64,000 bases of DNA from contig NZ_VUNS01000019.1 of assembly GCF_009695545.1 (NCBI RefSeq), positions 47,031 through 111,030 of the forward strand, in the 5' to 3' direction. Below are positions 25,503 to 34,984 of the stretch, piece by piece. The number at the start of each line of letters is the position of its first letter. Positions within the stretch are counted from its first letter, which is position 1. The position numbers were made by a program, and so were the translations under genes. The notes beneath the pieces are model-generated. The model saw only the letters and a list, made by a program, of their open reading frames with translations. It ran no database searches and was not told the DNA's origin. Origin of the DNA: Victivallis lenta. GTDB taxonomy: Bacteria; Verrucomicrobiota; Lentisphaeria; Victivallales; Victivallaceae.

Positions 25503-26591
25503 ATGGCGTCTTCTTCCGAAAAGCTTCTGCTTCTGCTGCTCCGGCAGGGTTCGTGTTCGCGGGCCGATCTGGCCAAGAGCATGTACCTGAGCCGTCCGGC
25601 GGTGTCGTCGCTGGTGGACGGGCTGATCCGGCAGGGGATTCTGCGGGAATCAGGATGCGGCGTGTCGAGCGGCGGCAAGCCGCCGATTCTGCTGACGCTC
25701 GAACCGGACCGGTTTGCGAGCATCGGAATCGACATCGGCCACGAGTCTCTGCTGCGCGGCGTTCTCTGCAATGCGGCCGGGACTCCGGTCGTAACCCGGG
25801 AGATTACACACGACAACCGTTTCGAAACCATTCTTGAACAGGCGGCCCGGCTGGTCGGAGAGCTGAAGGACGCGGCCGCGGCTCCGGTCTGCGGCGTCGG
25901 CGCCGCCATAGCCGGGCAGATCGACCATGCGTCGAACGAGATCGTTTATTGCGCGAACTTCCCGCTGAAACGGCGGAATTTCGCCGGTCTGCTCTCCGAA
26001 CGGACCTCGCTGCCGGTTCTGCTGGAAAACCGGGCGCGCACCGCCGCTTTATGGGAATACTATTTCGGCGCGGCCGGACGGACGGAGGACTTCATCTTCA
26101 TCTCGGCCGAGCGAGGCATCGGCACTGCCATCTACCTGGGAGGACGGCTGCTGCAGGGGCGCTCCGGTGCGGCGGGGGAAATCCGCACGTTGTGCGTCCC
26201 CTCCCCCGACGGGTGTTCCCTGCTGCCGATCGAACAGGCGATGAGCGAAAAGTTTCTGCTTGAATATGCGGGCGGCAATCCCGATGCGGCTTCGCTGGCC
26301 GAAGCATGGAAACGGCGCGAGCCGGGTGCGGTGACGGCGATCGGCTATCTGTCGGATGCAACGGCTTATGTCATCACGTTCCTGACCATGCTGCTTGATC
26401 CGGCCCAGATCGTGCTCGGCGGCCGTTTCCGCGACCTCGGAACCGAATTTGCGGCCGGACTGGAAGCGCGTCTCGCCGTGGAACCGGTCCGTCCTCTGGC
26501 GATCACAATCTCCGAAAGCGGCCGCATCGGAGCTGCGCTCGGGGCGGCGCTGAAGGTCATCATCGAGAACATCAATAAGGAGACGGCGTAG
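25503..26591 (+). CDS. ROK family protein, second probable transcriptional regulator
   Basis: 362 residues with the NagC/XylR layout: N-terminal helix-turn-helix (GSCSRADLAKSMYLSRPAVSSLVDGLIRQGIL, SGGKPP) and a ROK domain (SIGIDIGHE, LLENRARTAALWEYYFGA, LLDPAQIVLGGRF). As in the preceding gene the zinc motif is not intact; the segment AAGEIRTLCVPSPDGCSLLPIE keeps only scattered cysteines. It is followed after 59 bases, with a GC-rich hairpin (CTCCGGC/GCCGGAG, 26619-26637) in between, by the mannonate oxidoreductase gene, so it probably controls hexuronate catabolism. Confidence 0.85.
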   Translation: MASSSEKLLLLLLRQGSCSRADLAKSMYLSRPAVSSLVDGLIRQGILRESGCGVSSGGKPPILLTLEPDRFASIGIDIGHESLLRGVLCNAAGTPVVTREITHDNRFETILEQAARLVGELKDAAAAPVCGVGAAIAGQIDHASNEIVYCANFPLKRRNFAGLLSERTSLPVLLENRARTAALWEYYFGAAGRTEDFIFISAERGIGTAIYLGGRLLQGRSGAAGEIRTLCVPSPDGCSLLPIEQAMSEKFLLEYAGGNPDAASLAEAWKRREPGAVTAIGYLSDATAYVITFLTMLLDPAQIVLGGRFRDLGTEFAAGLEARLAVEPVRPLAITISESGRIGAALGAALKVIIENINKETA

Positions 26592-26650
26592 AAGCGCCGT
26601 CGCCAACATTAACATACGCTCCGGCCCGGCGCCGGAGGCAAGGAGGAATC

Positions 26651-27496
26651 ATGAAAGTCGATTTAACCGGAAAAGTGGCCGTCGTCACCGGCGGCGGCGG
26701 GATCCTGTGCAGCGTCATGGCGAAGTCCCTGGCGGCGAGCGGCGCAAAGGTCGCAATTCTCGATCTGAAGGAAGAGGCGGCCGCGAAGGTCGCCGACGAG
26801 ATCGTCGCGGCGGGCGGCCGGGCGGTCGGCGTCGCTGCGAACGTGCTCGACATCGAGAGCCTGAAAAAAGCCGAAGCGGCAGTCAAGGCGGCGTTCGGCG
26901 ACTGCGACATTCTGGTCAACGGCGCGGGCGGCAACAATCCGAAGGGGACCACGAGCAAAGAGTATCTGTTTCCCGAGGATCTGAAGAATCAGGTCGAGGG
27001 GCTCAAGACCTTCTTCGATCTCGACCCGGCCGGCGTCGGTTTCGTCTTCAATCTGAATTTCCTCGGCACGCTGCTGCCGACGCAGGTTTTCTGCCGCGCC
27101 ATGGCGGAAAAGGGATGCGGCAGCATCGTCAATGTTTCGAGCATGAATGCGTTTACGCCGCTCACGAAGATTCCGGCCTACTCGGGCGCCAAGGCGGCGG
27201 TCAGCAACTTCACACAGTGGCTGGCGGTTCACTTTTCGAAGGTCGGCATCCGCGTGAACGCGATCGCTCCGGGCTTCTTCCTGACCGAGCAGAACCGCAC
27301 GCTGCTGACCAATCCGGACGGCAGCCTGACGGCGCGCGGCAACACGATTCTTGCGCATACGCCGATGGGGCGTTTCGGCACGCCGGAGGATCTTACGGGG
27401 GCGCTGCTTTTCCTCGTGGACGACTCGGCTTCGTCCTTCATCAACGGCGTGGTGCTGCCGGTCGACGGCGCGTTCTCCGCCTTTTCGGGAGTCTAG
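26651..27496 (+). CDS. SDR family oxidoreductase, probable D-mannonate oxidoreductase
   Basis: A 281-residue short-chain dehydrogenase. The cofactor motif TGGGGILC lies near residue 15, the NxAG element reads VNGAGG, and the catalytic Ser/Tyr/Lys are in SSMNAF and YSGAK. The family that reduces fructuronate to mannonate in many gut bacteria has this length and also sits next to uxuA. AAGGAGG precedes the ATG and uxuA begins 4 bases after the stop. Together they would carry glucuronate-derived fructuronate to 2-keto-3-deoxygluconate. Confidence 0.85.
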   Translation: MKVDLTGKVAVVTGGGGILCSVMAKSLAASGAKVAILDLKEEAAAKVADEIVAAGGRAVGVAANVLDIESLKKAEAAVKAAFGDCDILVNGAGGNNPKGTTSKEYLFPEDLKNQVEGLKTFFDLDPAGVGFVFNLNFLGTLLPTQVFCRAMAEKGCGSIVNVSSMNAFTPLTKIPAYSGAKAAVSNFTQWLAVHFSKVGIRVNAIAPGFFLTEQNRTLLTNPDGSLTARGNTILAHTPMGRFGTPEDLTGALLFLVDDSASSFINGVVLPVDGAFSAFSGV

Positions 27497-27499
27497 GTC

Positions 27500-28696
27500 A
27501 TGCCGTACAATATGGAACAGACTTTTCGCTGGTACGGGCCGAAGGACCCGGTTCCGCTCGCTTTCGTCCGCCAGACCGGCGCGACGGGCGTGGTCAGCTC
27601 ACTGCACCACATTCCGTACGGCGAAGTGTGGACGGTCGAGGAGATCGAGAAGCACAAGAAGCTGATCGAAGACGCCGGGCTCACCTGGAGCGTCGTCGAG
27701 AGCCTGCCCGTGCATGAGGACATCAAGACCCGCAGCGGCCGTTGCGAAGAGTACATCGAAAACTACAAGATTTCGCTGGAAAATCTCGGCAAGTGCGGCA
27801 TCCGCGTCATCACCTACAACTTCATGCCGGTGCTGGACTGGATCCGCACCGACCTCGCCTACCGGCTGCCGGACGGCTCCGAGGCGCTGTACTTCAACCA
27901 GGCGCAGTTTGCGGCGTTCGAAATCTTCATCCTGAAGCGCAAGGGCGCCGAAAAGGAGTATACGCCGGAAAAGGTCGCCGAAGCGAAGGCGTTCCATGAG
28001 AGCCTGAGCCCGGAAGCGCTCGAAAAGTTCACGACCGGCCTCATCGACAACTTCCCCGGTTTCAAAGGCGTTACGCTCGAAGACGTCCGCGCGATGCTGA
28101 AGAAGTACGAAACGCTCACGCGCTCCGATCTTGAGTCGAACCTGAAGCACTTCCTCTCCGAAGTGTGCCCGGTCGCCGAAAAGGCCGGCTGCATCATGGT
28201 CATCCACCCGGACGACCCGCCGTACTCGATCCTCGGGCTGCCGCGCATTTTCAGCACCATCGACGATGTGAAGAGCCTGCTCGCCATGGTCGATTCCCCG
28301 GCCAACGGCGTCTGTTTCTGCGCCGGCAGCTTCAGCGGGCGTCTCGACAACAACGTGGTCGAGATGTTCAAGGCCTGCGCCGACCGGGTCGGCTTCATCC
28401 ATCTGCGCAGCACCGCCCATGACGGAAAAGGCAACTTCTACGAAGCCAACCATCTCGAAGGCGTTGTCGATATGTATGGCCTGGTGAAGGCGATCATCGA
28501 AGAGCAGATGCGCCGCAAGAAGGCCGGACGCGCCGACTGGCGCATTCCGTTCCGGCCCGATCACGGCCATACGATGCTCGACGATCTGGCCAAGCCCCCC
28601 TGCCCGAATCCCGGCTACACCGCGATCGGCCGCCTGAAGGGACTGGCGGAAATTCGCGGACTCGAGCATGGAATCCTCAAATCCATGGGAGTCTGA
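27500..28696 (+). CDS. uxuA: Mannonate dehydratase
   Basis: This 398-residue TIM-barrel enzyme dehydrates D-mannonate to 2-keto-3-deoxy-D-gluconate. Diagnostic segments include TFRWYGPKDPV at the start, LHHIPYGEVW, VIHPDDPPYSILGLPRI, FCAGSF, HLRST and RPDHGHTM, which carry the metal ligands and catalytic residues. Length matches E. coli UxuA (394). It is the last gene of the operon and ends before a strong bidirectional terminator. Confidence 0.96.
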   Translation: MPYNMEQTFRWYGPKDPVPLAFVRQTGATGVVSSLHHIPYGEVWTVEEIEKHKKLIEDAGLTWSVVESLPVHEDIKTRSGRCEEYIENYKISLENLGKCGIRVITYNFMPVLDWIRTDLAYRLPDGSEALYFNQAQFAAFEIFILKRKGAEKEYTPEKVAEAKAFHESLSPEALEKFTTGLIDNFPGFKGVTLEDVRAMLKKYETLTRSDLESNLKHFLSEVCPVAEKAGCIMVIHPDDPPYSILGLPRIFSTIDDVKSLLAMVDSPANGVCFCAGSFSGRLDNNVVEMFKACADRVGFIHLRSTAHDGKGNFYEANHLEGVVDMYGLVKAIIEEQMRRKKAGRADWRIPFRPDHGHTMLDDLAKPPCPNPGYTAIGRLKGLAEIRGLEHGILKSMGV

Positions 28697-28707
28697 ACCG
28701 CATTATG

Positions 28708-28750
28708 AATTCCCGGAGGAAGACGACATGCTTCCTCCGGGAATTTTTCG
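28708..28750. terminator. Bidirectional terminator between uxuA and araA
   Basis: AATTCCCGGAGGAAG (28708-28722) pairs perfectly with CTTCCTCCGGGAATT (28731-28745) over an 8-base loop. It is followed by TTTCGTTT on the plus strand, and the AATT ends provide U-rich tails in both directions for the convergent operons. Confidence 0.9.
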
Positions 28751-28752
28751 TT

Positions 28753-30183
28753 TCAGCAGATTTCGATCAACTGTGCGCCGGACATGCGCGCATAGTCGCG
28801 CATGAATTCGAACGTCAGCGCCGGAGCGTGAACGGAGTGGTGGGCGCCGCCCGCTTCGATCCAGAGCCGGGCCCCCTCGGCGAGATCCGGCTTCGGAATC
28901 CAGACCGTTCGGGCGACCGGGAGTTTCGGCAGGTCCGCGTCGGGAGCGACGACTTCAACCTCGTTGACCACGAGCCGGAAACGGTCGCCGAGTTCGATCA
29001 TGCTCGCATTGACGGCCGGGCCCGGCCTGGTGTTGAAAACGAGGCGGGCCGGATCGGCCTTTCCGCCGATGCCGAGCGGATGCACCTCAAGCGACGGCTT
29101 TCCTGCCGCGATCGACGGACAGACCTCCAGCATGTGTGAGCCGAGCACCCGCTCGCGGCCGCGTTCGAAGTGGTAGGTGTAATCCTCCATGAAGCTCACC
29201 CCGCCGGGAAGGCCGGACGCCATGACCTTCATCGAGTGGAGCAGCGCCGCGGTCTTCCAGTCGCCTTCGGCGCCGAAGCCGTAACCGTCGGCCATCAGCC
29301 GCTGCGCGGCAAGGCCCGGCAGCTGCCGGAGTCCGTGAAGGTCTTCAAAGGTGGTCGTGAAGCCGGAGTAGCCTCCGGTCTCGAGAAATGCGCGGATGCC
29401 GAGCTCCTGCCGGGCCGCTTCGCGGATCGAGGCCATGGCCGCGCCGGAGCGGTCCGGAACCGTGTAGAGCTCGAAATACTCCTTTACAAGCGAATCGACT
29501 TCGCCGTCGGTGATCCGGCCGATATATTCGAGAAGATCGCCGACGCCATAGCCGTCGACCGTATAGCCGAAGGCGATCTGGGCCGACACCTTGTTGCCTT
29601 CGGTGACGGCGACTTCACGCATATTGTCGCCGAAACGCGCGATTTTCATGGTCTGCGAATCCCGCCACGCCACGGCTACGCGGACCCAGACGTCGATCTT
29701 CCGCTGCACTTCGCGGTACTTGTAGAAGCCGTTGACAACCCGGCGCGAAAGAGCGAGCCGGGTGCAGACGAAGCCGAATTCCCGGTCGCCGTGGGCCGCC
29801 TGGTTCAGATTCATGAAGTCCATGTCGATTTCGGACCACGGAATTTCGCAGTTCGCCTGCGTATTCAGATGCAGCATCGGCTTCTGCAGCAGTTTGAGGC
29901 CGTTGATCCACATCTTGGCCGGGCTGAACGTGTGCATCCAGCAGATGACGCCGGCGCAGCCGGGATCGCTGTTGGCCGCGACGATGGTTTCGGTCACTTC
30001 AGCCTGCGTCGTCACGGTCGGACGCCAGACGATGCGCTGAGAAATGTTGCCGTCCCGGTTCAGGGCATCGACGACGGCGCGGCTGTCGGCGGCGACCTTC
30101 TTCAGGGTCTCTTCCCCGTACAGGTGCTGGCTGCCGGTGATGAACCAGATGTCATACTTTTTTTCGTCAATTCTTCTGGCCAT
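28753..30183 (-). CDS. araA: L-arabinose isomerase
   Basis: This 476-residue enzyme isomerises L-arabinose to L-ribulose. It begins with YDIWFITGSQHLYGEETLKKV, the family's N-terminal signature, and retains WMHTFSPAKMWI and the metal-binding residues in the C-terminal region. Length is normal (about 470-500). The start is inside the araD 3' end (17-base overlap), a tight coupling that fixes ATG 30183. It is the last gene of the ara operon. Confidence 0.97.
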   Translation of the reverse strand: MARRIDEKKYDIWFITGSQHLYGEETLKKVAADSRAVVDALNRDGNISQRIVWRPTVTTQAEVTETIVAANSDPGCAGVICWMHTFSPAKMWINGLKLLQKPMLHLNTQANCEIPWSEIDMDFMNLNQAAHGDREFGFVCTRLALSRRVVNGFYKYREVQRKIDVWVRVAVAWRDSQTMKIARFGDNMREVAVTEGNKVSAQIAFGYTVDGYGVGDLLEYIGRITDGEVDSLVKEYFELYTVPDRSGAAMASIREAARQELGIRAFLETGGYSGFTTTFEDLHGLRQLPGLAAQRLMADGYGFGAEGDWKTAALLHSMKVMASGLPGGVSFMEDYTYHFERGRERVLGSHMLEVCPSIAAGKPSLEVHPLGIGGKADPARLVFNTRPGPAVNASMIELGDRFRLVVNEVEVVAPDADLPKLPVARTVWIPKPDLAEGARLWIEAGGAHHSVHAPALTFEFMRDYARMSGAQLIEIC

Positions 30184-30865
30184 AATAAGCGTTCTTTCCG
30201 TGTTTGCGACTGTAGTGCTTTTCGATCAGCGAAGCTTTGAGGCGCGGCGCATCCGGATTGATCCGTTCGGTCAGGTATGCCATGCGGCAGAGCTCTTCGA
30301 GCACCTTCGCATGGTAGACGGCCTTCTCGGCATTGACTCCCCAGGTGAACGGGCCGTGCCCGGCCACCAGAACCATCTGAATCTCATCCGGATTCAACTT
30401 TTCCGCCCTGAAGCTTTCGACGATCTGGTTGCCGGTTTCGGTTTCGTAGTCATTGGCGATGCGTTCGTCCGCCATCAGCGGCGTGCAGGGAATGTCGCCG
30501 GCGAGATGATCGGCGTGCGTCGTGCCGTAGATCGGCACCGGACGCAGCGCCTGCGCCCAGGCGACCGCATGGGTCGAGTGCGTATGCACGATCCCTCCGA
30601 TGTGCGGAAATGCATTGTACAGGACAAGGTGCGTATTCACATCGCTGGAGGGGCGCAGCTCGCCGTCGACGACGTTTCCGTCCAGATCGACGATCACCAT
30701 GTCCTTCGGCTCCATCCGGTCGTAATCGACGCCGGAGGGCTTGATGGCGAAAACGCCGCGATTGCGGTCGATCGAGCTCACGTTGCCGAAGGTATAGATG
30801 ACGAGCCCGAGCTTCGGCAGCTCGAGATTCGCCTTCCAGCACTGTTCCCTGAGTTTCTTAAACAT
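30167..30865 (-). CDS. araD: L-ribulose-5-phosphate 4-epimerase
   Basis: This 232-residue class II aldolase-like epimerase converts L-ribulose-5-phosphate to D-xylulose-5-phosphate. The zinc site is visible as HTHSTHAVAWAQ, and GHGPFTWG with its conserved residues follows, as in E. coli AraD (231 residues). It overlaps araB by 8 bases upstream and araA by 17 downstream. Confidence 0.96.
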   Translation of the reverse strand: MFKKLREQCWKANLELPKLGLVIYTFGNVSSIDRNRGVFAIKPSGVDYDRMEPKDMVIVDLDGNVVDGELRPSSDVNTHLVLYNAFPHIGGIVHTHSTHAVAWAQALRPVPIYGTTHADHLAGDIPCTPLMADERIANDYETETGNQIVESFRAEKLNPDEIQMVLVAGHGPFTWGVNAEKAVYHAKVLEELCRMAYLTERINPDAPRLKASLIEKHYSRKHGKNAYYGQKN

Positions 30866-32450
30866 TTTTCATGGTCTCCTCTTCCAGAAGTTTGCCGTAT
30901 GCGAGATATCGCCGGTACTCTTCCTCATAAACCGCCGCGTGCGCCGGATCCGGTTCGTAGACGCGGTCGACCCCGGCGCCCATTTTGCGCATGGCCGCGT
31001 CGAGGTCGGGATAAACCCCGGCCGCCGCCGCTGCAAACATCGCCCCGCCGAGCGCACACGCCTGTTCGGCGGCGGGCGTCTTGATCGGCAGGTTGAAGAC
31101 ATCGGCGCACATCTGCATGATGAACGGGGATTTGCGCGCGATTCCGCCGATGGCCGCGACGGCCTTGACCGGAACACCCTCTTCGCGGAACCGTTCGATG
31201 ATCCGGCGCGCGCCGAACACGGTCGATTCAGCCAGCGCCCGGTAGACCATCGGAGCGCTCGAACCGAGATTGAGCCCGAGGACGGCGCCGCGCAGGTGCG
31301 GATTCGCGTCCGGCGTGCGGCGGCCGTTGAACCAGTCGAGCGCGAGGATGCCGGTTGAACCCGGCGGAATCGCCGCCGCCTCTTTTTCCAGCTCCGGAAT
31401 CGAAACTTCGCCGGCCCAGCCGAGCAGCCGCTTGAACCATGCGTAGACGTCCCCGAAAGCGGATTGCCCGGCCTCGAGTCCGACCATGCCCGGAATCACC
31501 GAGCCGTCGACCTGCCCGCAGATGCCGCGGACGCAGGTGTCCACCTCCGGCGCGACCAGGATGTCGCAGGTCGAGGTTCCGACCACCTTGACCAGTTCAT
31601 AGGGCGCGATCTGGGCGCCGACCGCGCCGAAGTGACAGTCGAACGCGGTGCCGGCGACAACGACGTTTCCGGGCAGTCCGAGCCTGCCTGCCCATTCCGG
31701 CGAGAGTGTGCCGACCGGAACGTCGGCGGTGCAGGTTTCGGTGTAAAGCCGGGAACGGAGGCCGGCCAGCAGCGGATCGACTCCGCTCAGAAACTCCTCC
31801 GGCGGCAGCCCGCCCCACGATGCATGCCACATCGCCTTGTGTCCGGCGGCGCAGCGGCTGCGGACCATGGTCAGCGGATCAGTGCGTCCGCAGAGCTCGC
31901 CGGCAATCCAGTCGCAGTGCTCGACCCAGCTGAACGCGGCGCCGCGGACTGCCGGGTCGCTCTTCAGCGTGTGCAGGATCTTGCTCCAGAACCATTCGCT
32001 TGAATAGATGCCGCCCTCGTACATCGTGTAGTCGGTTCCGCCGTGCGTTTTCGCGTATTCGTTGATCCGGGCGGCCTCGGCGATGGCGGTATGGTCTTTC
32101 CAGAGGATGAACATCGCATTCGGATTTTCGGCGAATTCCGGCTTCAGCGCGAGCGGCGTGCCTTCACGATCGACCGCACACGGCGTCGAGCCGGTCGTAT
32201 CGATGCCGATGCCTGCCACCCGGGCCGGATCGACTCCGGAGACGACGCGCCGGATGACGACTTCAATGCCCTCCAGATAATCGAGCGGATGCTGCCGGAA
32301 GCGGCTTTGCGCCGCATCGCAGTAAAGTCCTTCGCTCCAGCGCCGGTAGGGATGGACGTGCGAAGCGAGATTTTCTCCGGTCTCCGCGTCGATCAGAACC
32401 GCCCGGACGCTGTCCGAACCGAAATCAATGCCGATCAGAAGCCTGCTCAT
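30858..32450 (-). CDS. araB: Ribulokinase
   Basis: A 530-residue FGGY-family kinase that phosphorylates L-ribulose. It opens with LLIGIDFGSDSVRAVLID (phosphate 1 loop), has WCD/WKDHTAIAEA typical of AraB, and the C-terminal FGGY signature region AIGGIARKSPFIMQMCADVFN. GGAGAG lies just before ATG 32450. It follows a secreted protein gene after 27 bases and overlaps araD by 8, so all four form one operon. Confidence 0.97.
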   Translation of the reverse strand: MSRLLIGIDFGSDSVRAVLIDAETGENLASHVHPYRRWSEGLYCDAAQSRFRQHPLDYLEGIEVVIRRVVSGVDPARVAGIGIDTTGSTPCAVDREGTPLALKPEFAENPNAMFILWKDHTAIAEAARINEYAKTHGGTDYTMYEGGIYSSEWFWSKILHTLKSDPAVRGAAFSWVEHCDWIAGELCGRTDPLTMVRSRCAAGHKAMWHASWGGLPPEEFLSGVDPLLAGLRSRLYTETCTADVPVGTLSPEWAGRLGLPGNVVVAGTAFDCHFGAVGAQIAPYELVKVVGTSTCDILVAPEVDTCVRGICGQVDGSVIPGMVGLEAGQSAFGDVYAWFKRLLGWAGEVSIPELEKEAAAIPPGSTGILALDWFNGRRTPDANPHLRGAVLGLNLGSSAPMVYRALAESTVFGARRIIERFREEGVPVKAVAAIGGIARKSPFIMQMCADVFNLPIKTPAAEQACALGGAMFAAAAAGVYPDLDAAMRKMGAGVDRVYEPDPAHAAVYEEEYRRYLAYGKLLEEETMKNV

Positions 32451-32477
32451 AACTCTCCGTCTGTTTCAGTTATTGGT

Positions 32478-34775
32478 TCATCTGGCCCTCCGCAGGACGA
32501 CGGTGGACATCGGAGCGACCTTCAGCACGGTTCCGCCCGCGATTTCGCCGCCGTCCGGCAGGCGCTTATAGACAATATTCTTCGGCGTCGTGAAGGTGAA
32601 CTCCCGGGACGACGCATTCATGGCGAAGAGATACGGACCGTAAAGAAGCTTGTAGAAATCCCCCCGTCCGGCGAGCGGATTCTCCTGCCCCGTTCCGGCC
32701 GTTTTCGGAAGCCGGGCGATCGGAAGGGTTTCTCCGGCATGGATCGAGCGGACGTTGTCCGGGTAGTTGAGCCCGCCGGCACCGACGCCGGAATTGGTCC
32801 AGCCGGGCCGGACGAAGATCCGGCCGGACGGCTGGAATTCGACCTCCTGCCGGACTGTGGCCAGACGTTCGAGCACCGGCGTGACGTGGTGAATCCGGGC
32901 GAGGAAGTTCACCGCGTGCGGAGCCCGCCAGTAGAGCGAGGCGTACAGGATCTCCGAGCCGTATTTGACCGCGAGCACACCGCTCTCTTCGTCGCTGAAG
33001 ACGAAGTCCGGCTGTCCTTCACTCATCGGCAGCCGGGAAGAGCTCGCCGGCTGCGCCGTCAGCAGCCGGTAGTGCTCCGGCACATGCAGCAGCCCGAACG
33101 TCGTGCGGAACTCCCGGTCCTCCATCTGCCTGTCGAGCGACGGAAAAAACTGCCGCTCCCCGAACATCTGCTGAACGATTCCGGTCGAGTACGGTTCGAG
33201 CACCGCCGCAGCCGCCTGCAGCACGGATGCACCGCTTTCGGGACGCTGGACGTAGGTCACATCACCGGGAAACTGCATGTCGCGCCAGCCGATGACCGTC
33301 TCGAGCCGCATGACCGGATTGTGCGCCAAATTCAGCGCCGGATAACGGAAAAAGCTGCGTGCCCGGATCATTTCGCGCAACACGCCGAGAATCCGTTCAT
33401 CCCCCGGCTTGCCGGGCTCCGGCCGCGTCGCCTGATAGATCGCGGCAGCCAGCGCCGGCAGTTCCCCGTCATTGCCGTCGTAGCCGAACTCCTTCGGCAG
33501 CCGCTTCGCGGTGAACAGACGATCGCTCCCGCCGGACTTCAGAACCGGTTTCCCTTTGCCGTCCAGGGGGCCGGACCAGGGTTCGAGCCCGACCGACTCG
33601 TAAAGACAGCCGAGGACCACCTCCGGCGGCAGCCCCTTCGACGGATCGAGCAGCCTGAGCCCCCGGTTGTTCCGGTACAGGTTCAAATCGACGATCATCG
33701 ACTGCTTCGGATGACGGCTGCGGGAGGCGGCCAGGTGACGAACGCCCGCCTCAAGCATATCGGCCCACGCCTTGCGGCGCCGGACCGGCTGCCCGTCCGG
33801 TCCGCGCAGCTCTTCGTCAAGATACGGACCGAGATCCTTGTGAAGCAGCCGGACCGCCTCGGCGGCCGGGCCGAACCCGGTCCATGCCGGATAGACCGCC
33901 GAACGGTCGTCGGAGGCCAGAGACGGGTCCTCCCGCCAACGCAGGTAACAATTGTCCAGCCCGGCGACGATCCGCCTGACCGCCTCCGGATTCCGGCAGG
34001 CCCTGCTCCACTCCAGCCCGGCGGCTTCGGCGGCCATCAGGAGCTGCATCTGGTTCGTAAAACGCCCGTCCGGACCGAGGAGCCGGTCGAGTTCGCGGTT
34101 GACGCGCTCTTTCAGCGCCTCGAACGACTCCGGCTGCTGCGGCGGAAGCACCGGCTCGGGACGGGCGCCCTGCCTGTCCTCCGCCGGCGGTTTGAAGTAG
34201 CTGTGATCGTGAACGTAAAAGCGGTAGAGCCCGCGGCTCGGCGTGAGCATCTTCTTCTGGTACTGCTCGAAGGTCCGTCCAGGTTCCCAGATGCGGCCGG
34301 TCGAAACGATCTCGAATTCGACGCGCTCCCGGCGGTAGGTGGCCGACATCGGCAGCGGCAGCGTCACATAGTAAAACCGGCCCGGAACGGCCGGTTCCGG
34401 GCTGCCGTAATCGAGCAGACCGATATCCCCGCGGCTGCGGTAGCCGACCTGCCTGCCGTCGGCATGCAGTATCAGCAGATTTTCGTTCACGTCGCCGCCC
34501 CAGAGCTTCAGCGTCACGTAGTTCTGCCGGTTCGGATTGACCCGGAGCTTGAATTTGACGCTGCCGCCCTGCCAGGAGGCCGGGGCGCGGGGCAGAAGGA
34601 TTCGGGCGGGCTCATCCAGACCGCCCCGGATGACTTCGCTGTCGTCGCTCTCCAGCCCGTGGCTTTTTTCGGAACCGGGTTCGCCGAACTGAATCGCGTC
34701 GTAAATTGCCGCCCGGGCGCTCCAGGCGGCCAGGAGCGCCGCCGCAATACCGAGCATGGTCAGAATCGATTTCAT
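32478..34775 (-). CDS. Large secreted protein of unknown family, first gene of the ara operon
   Basis: A 765-residue protein with a clear signal peptide (MKSILTMLGIAAALLAAWSARA, cleavage near residue 22). After it comes a beta-rich, carbohydrate-binding-like region (about residues 60-200, with FKLRVNPNRQNYVTLKLWGGD), then a long helical part (about 220-480, with ASRSRHPKQSMIVDLNLYRNN), then a beta-rich C-terminal part. This layout resembles helical-toroid polysaccharide lyases, but I see no diagnostic motif and claim no family. It is 27 bases upstream of araB on the same strand, so an extracytoplasmic role in releasing or handling arabinose-containing glycans is a reasonable inference. Confidence 0.75.
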   Translation of the reverse strand: MKSILTMLGIAAALLAAWSARAAIYDAIQFGEPGSEKSHGLESDDSEVIRGGLDEPARILLPRAPASWQGGSVKFKLRVNPNRQNYVTLKLWGGDVNENLLILHADGRQVGYRSRGDIGLLDYGSPEPAVPGRFYYVTLPLPMSATYRRERVEFEIVSTGRIWEPGRTFEQYQKKMLTPSRGLYRFYVHDHSYFKPPAEDRQGARPEPVLPPQQPESFEALKERVNRELDRLLGPDGRFTNQMQLLMAAEAAGLEWSRACRNPEAVRRIVAGLDNCYLRWREDPSLASDDRSAVYPAWTGFGPAAEAVRLLHKDLGPYLDEELRGPDGQPVRRRKAWADMLEAGVRHLAASRSRHPKQSMIVDLNLYRNNRGLRLLDPSKGLPPEVVLGCLYESVGLEPWSGPLDGKGKPVLKSGGSDRLFTAKRLPKEFGYDGNDGELPALAAAIYQATRPEPGKPGDERILGVLREMIRARSFFRYPALNLAHNPVMRLETVIGWRDMQFPGDVTYVQRPESGASVLQAAAAVLEPYSTGIVQQMFGERQFFPSLDRQMEDREFRTTFGLLHVPEHYRLLTAQPASSSRLPMSEGQPDFVFSDEESGVLAVKYGSEILYASLYWRAPHAVNFLARIHHVTPVLERLATVRQEVEFQPSGRIFVRPGWTNSGVGAGGLNYPDNVRSIHAGETLPIARLPKTAGTGQENPLAGRGDFYKLLYGPYLFAMNASSREFTFTTPKNIVYKRLPDGGEIAGGTVLKVAPMSTVVLRRAR

Positions 34776-34984
34776 AACTGTGGATGCCTTTTCGTTGTCT
34801 TCGGGCGGAACACGCTTTCCGGAGTGAGACCGCCCGATTTCCGGTACTTTTCCTTACTTTATCACCGCACAACGGATAATTCCAGTTGCCGAAAGCTTCT
34901 TTCTCGACCATTCCCGCCCGAAAAAAAGAAATCCGGCGCCCGGCAAGGGAGTCGGATCGATCCGGCAGACGGGAGAATGAACTT

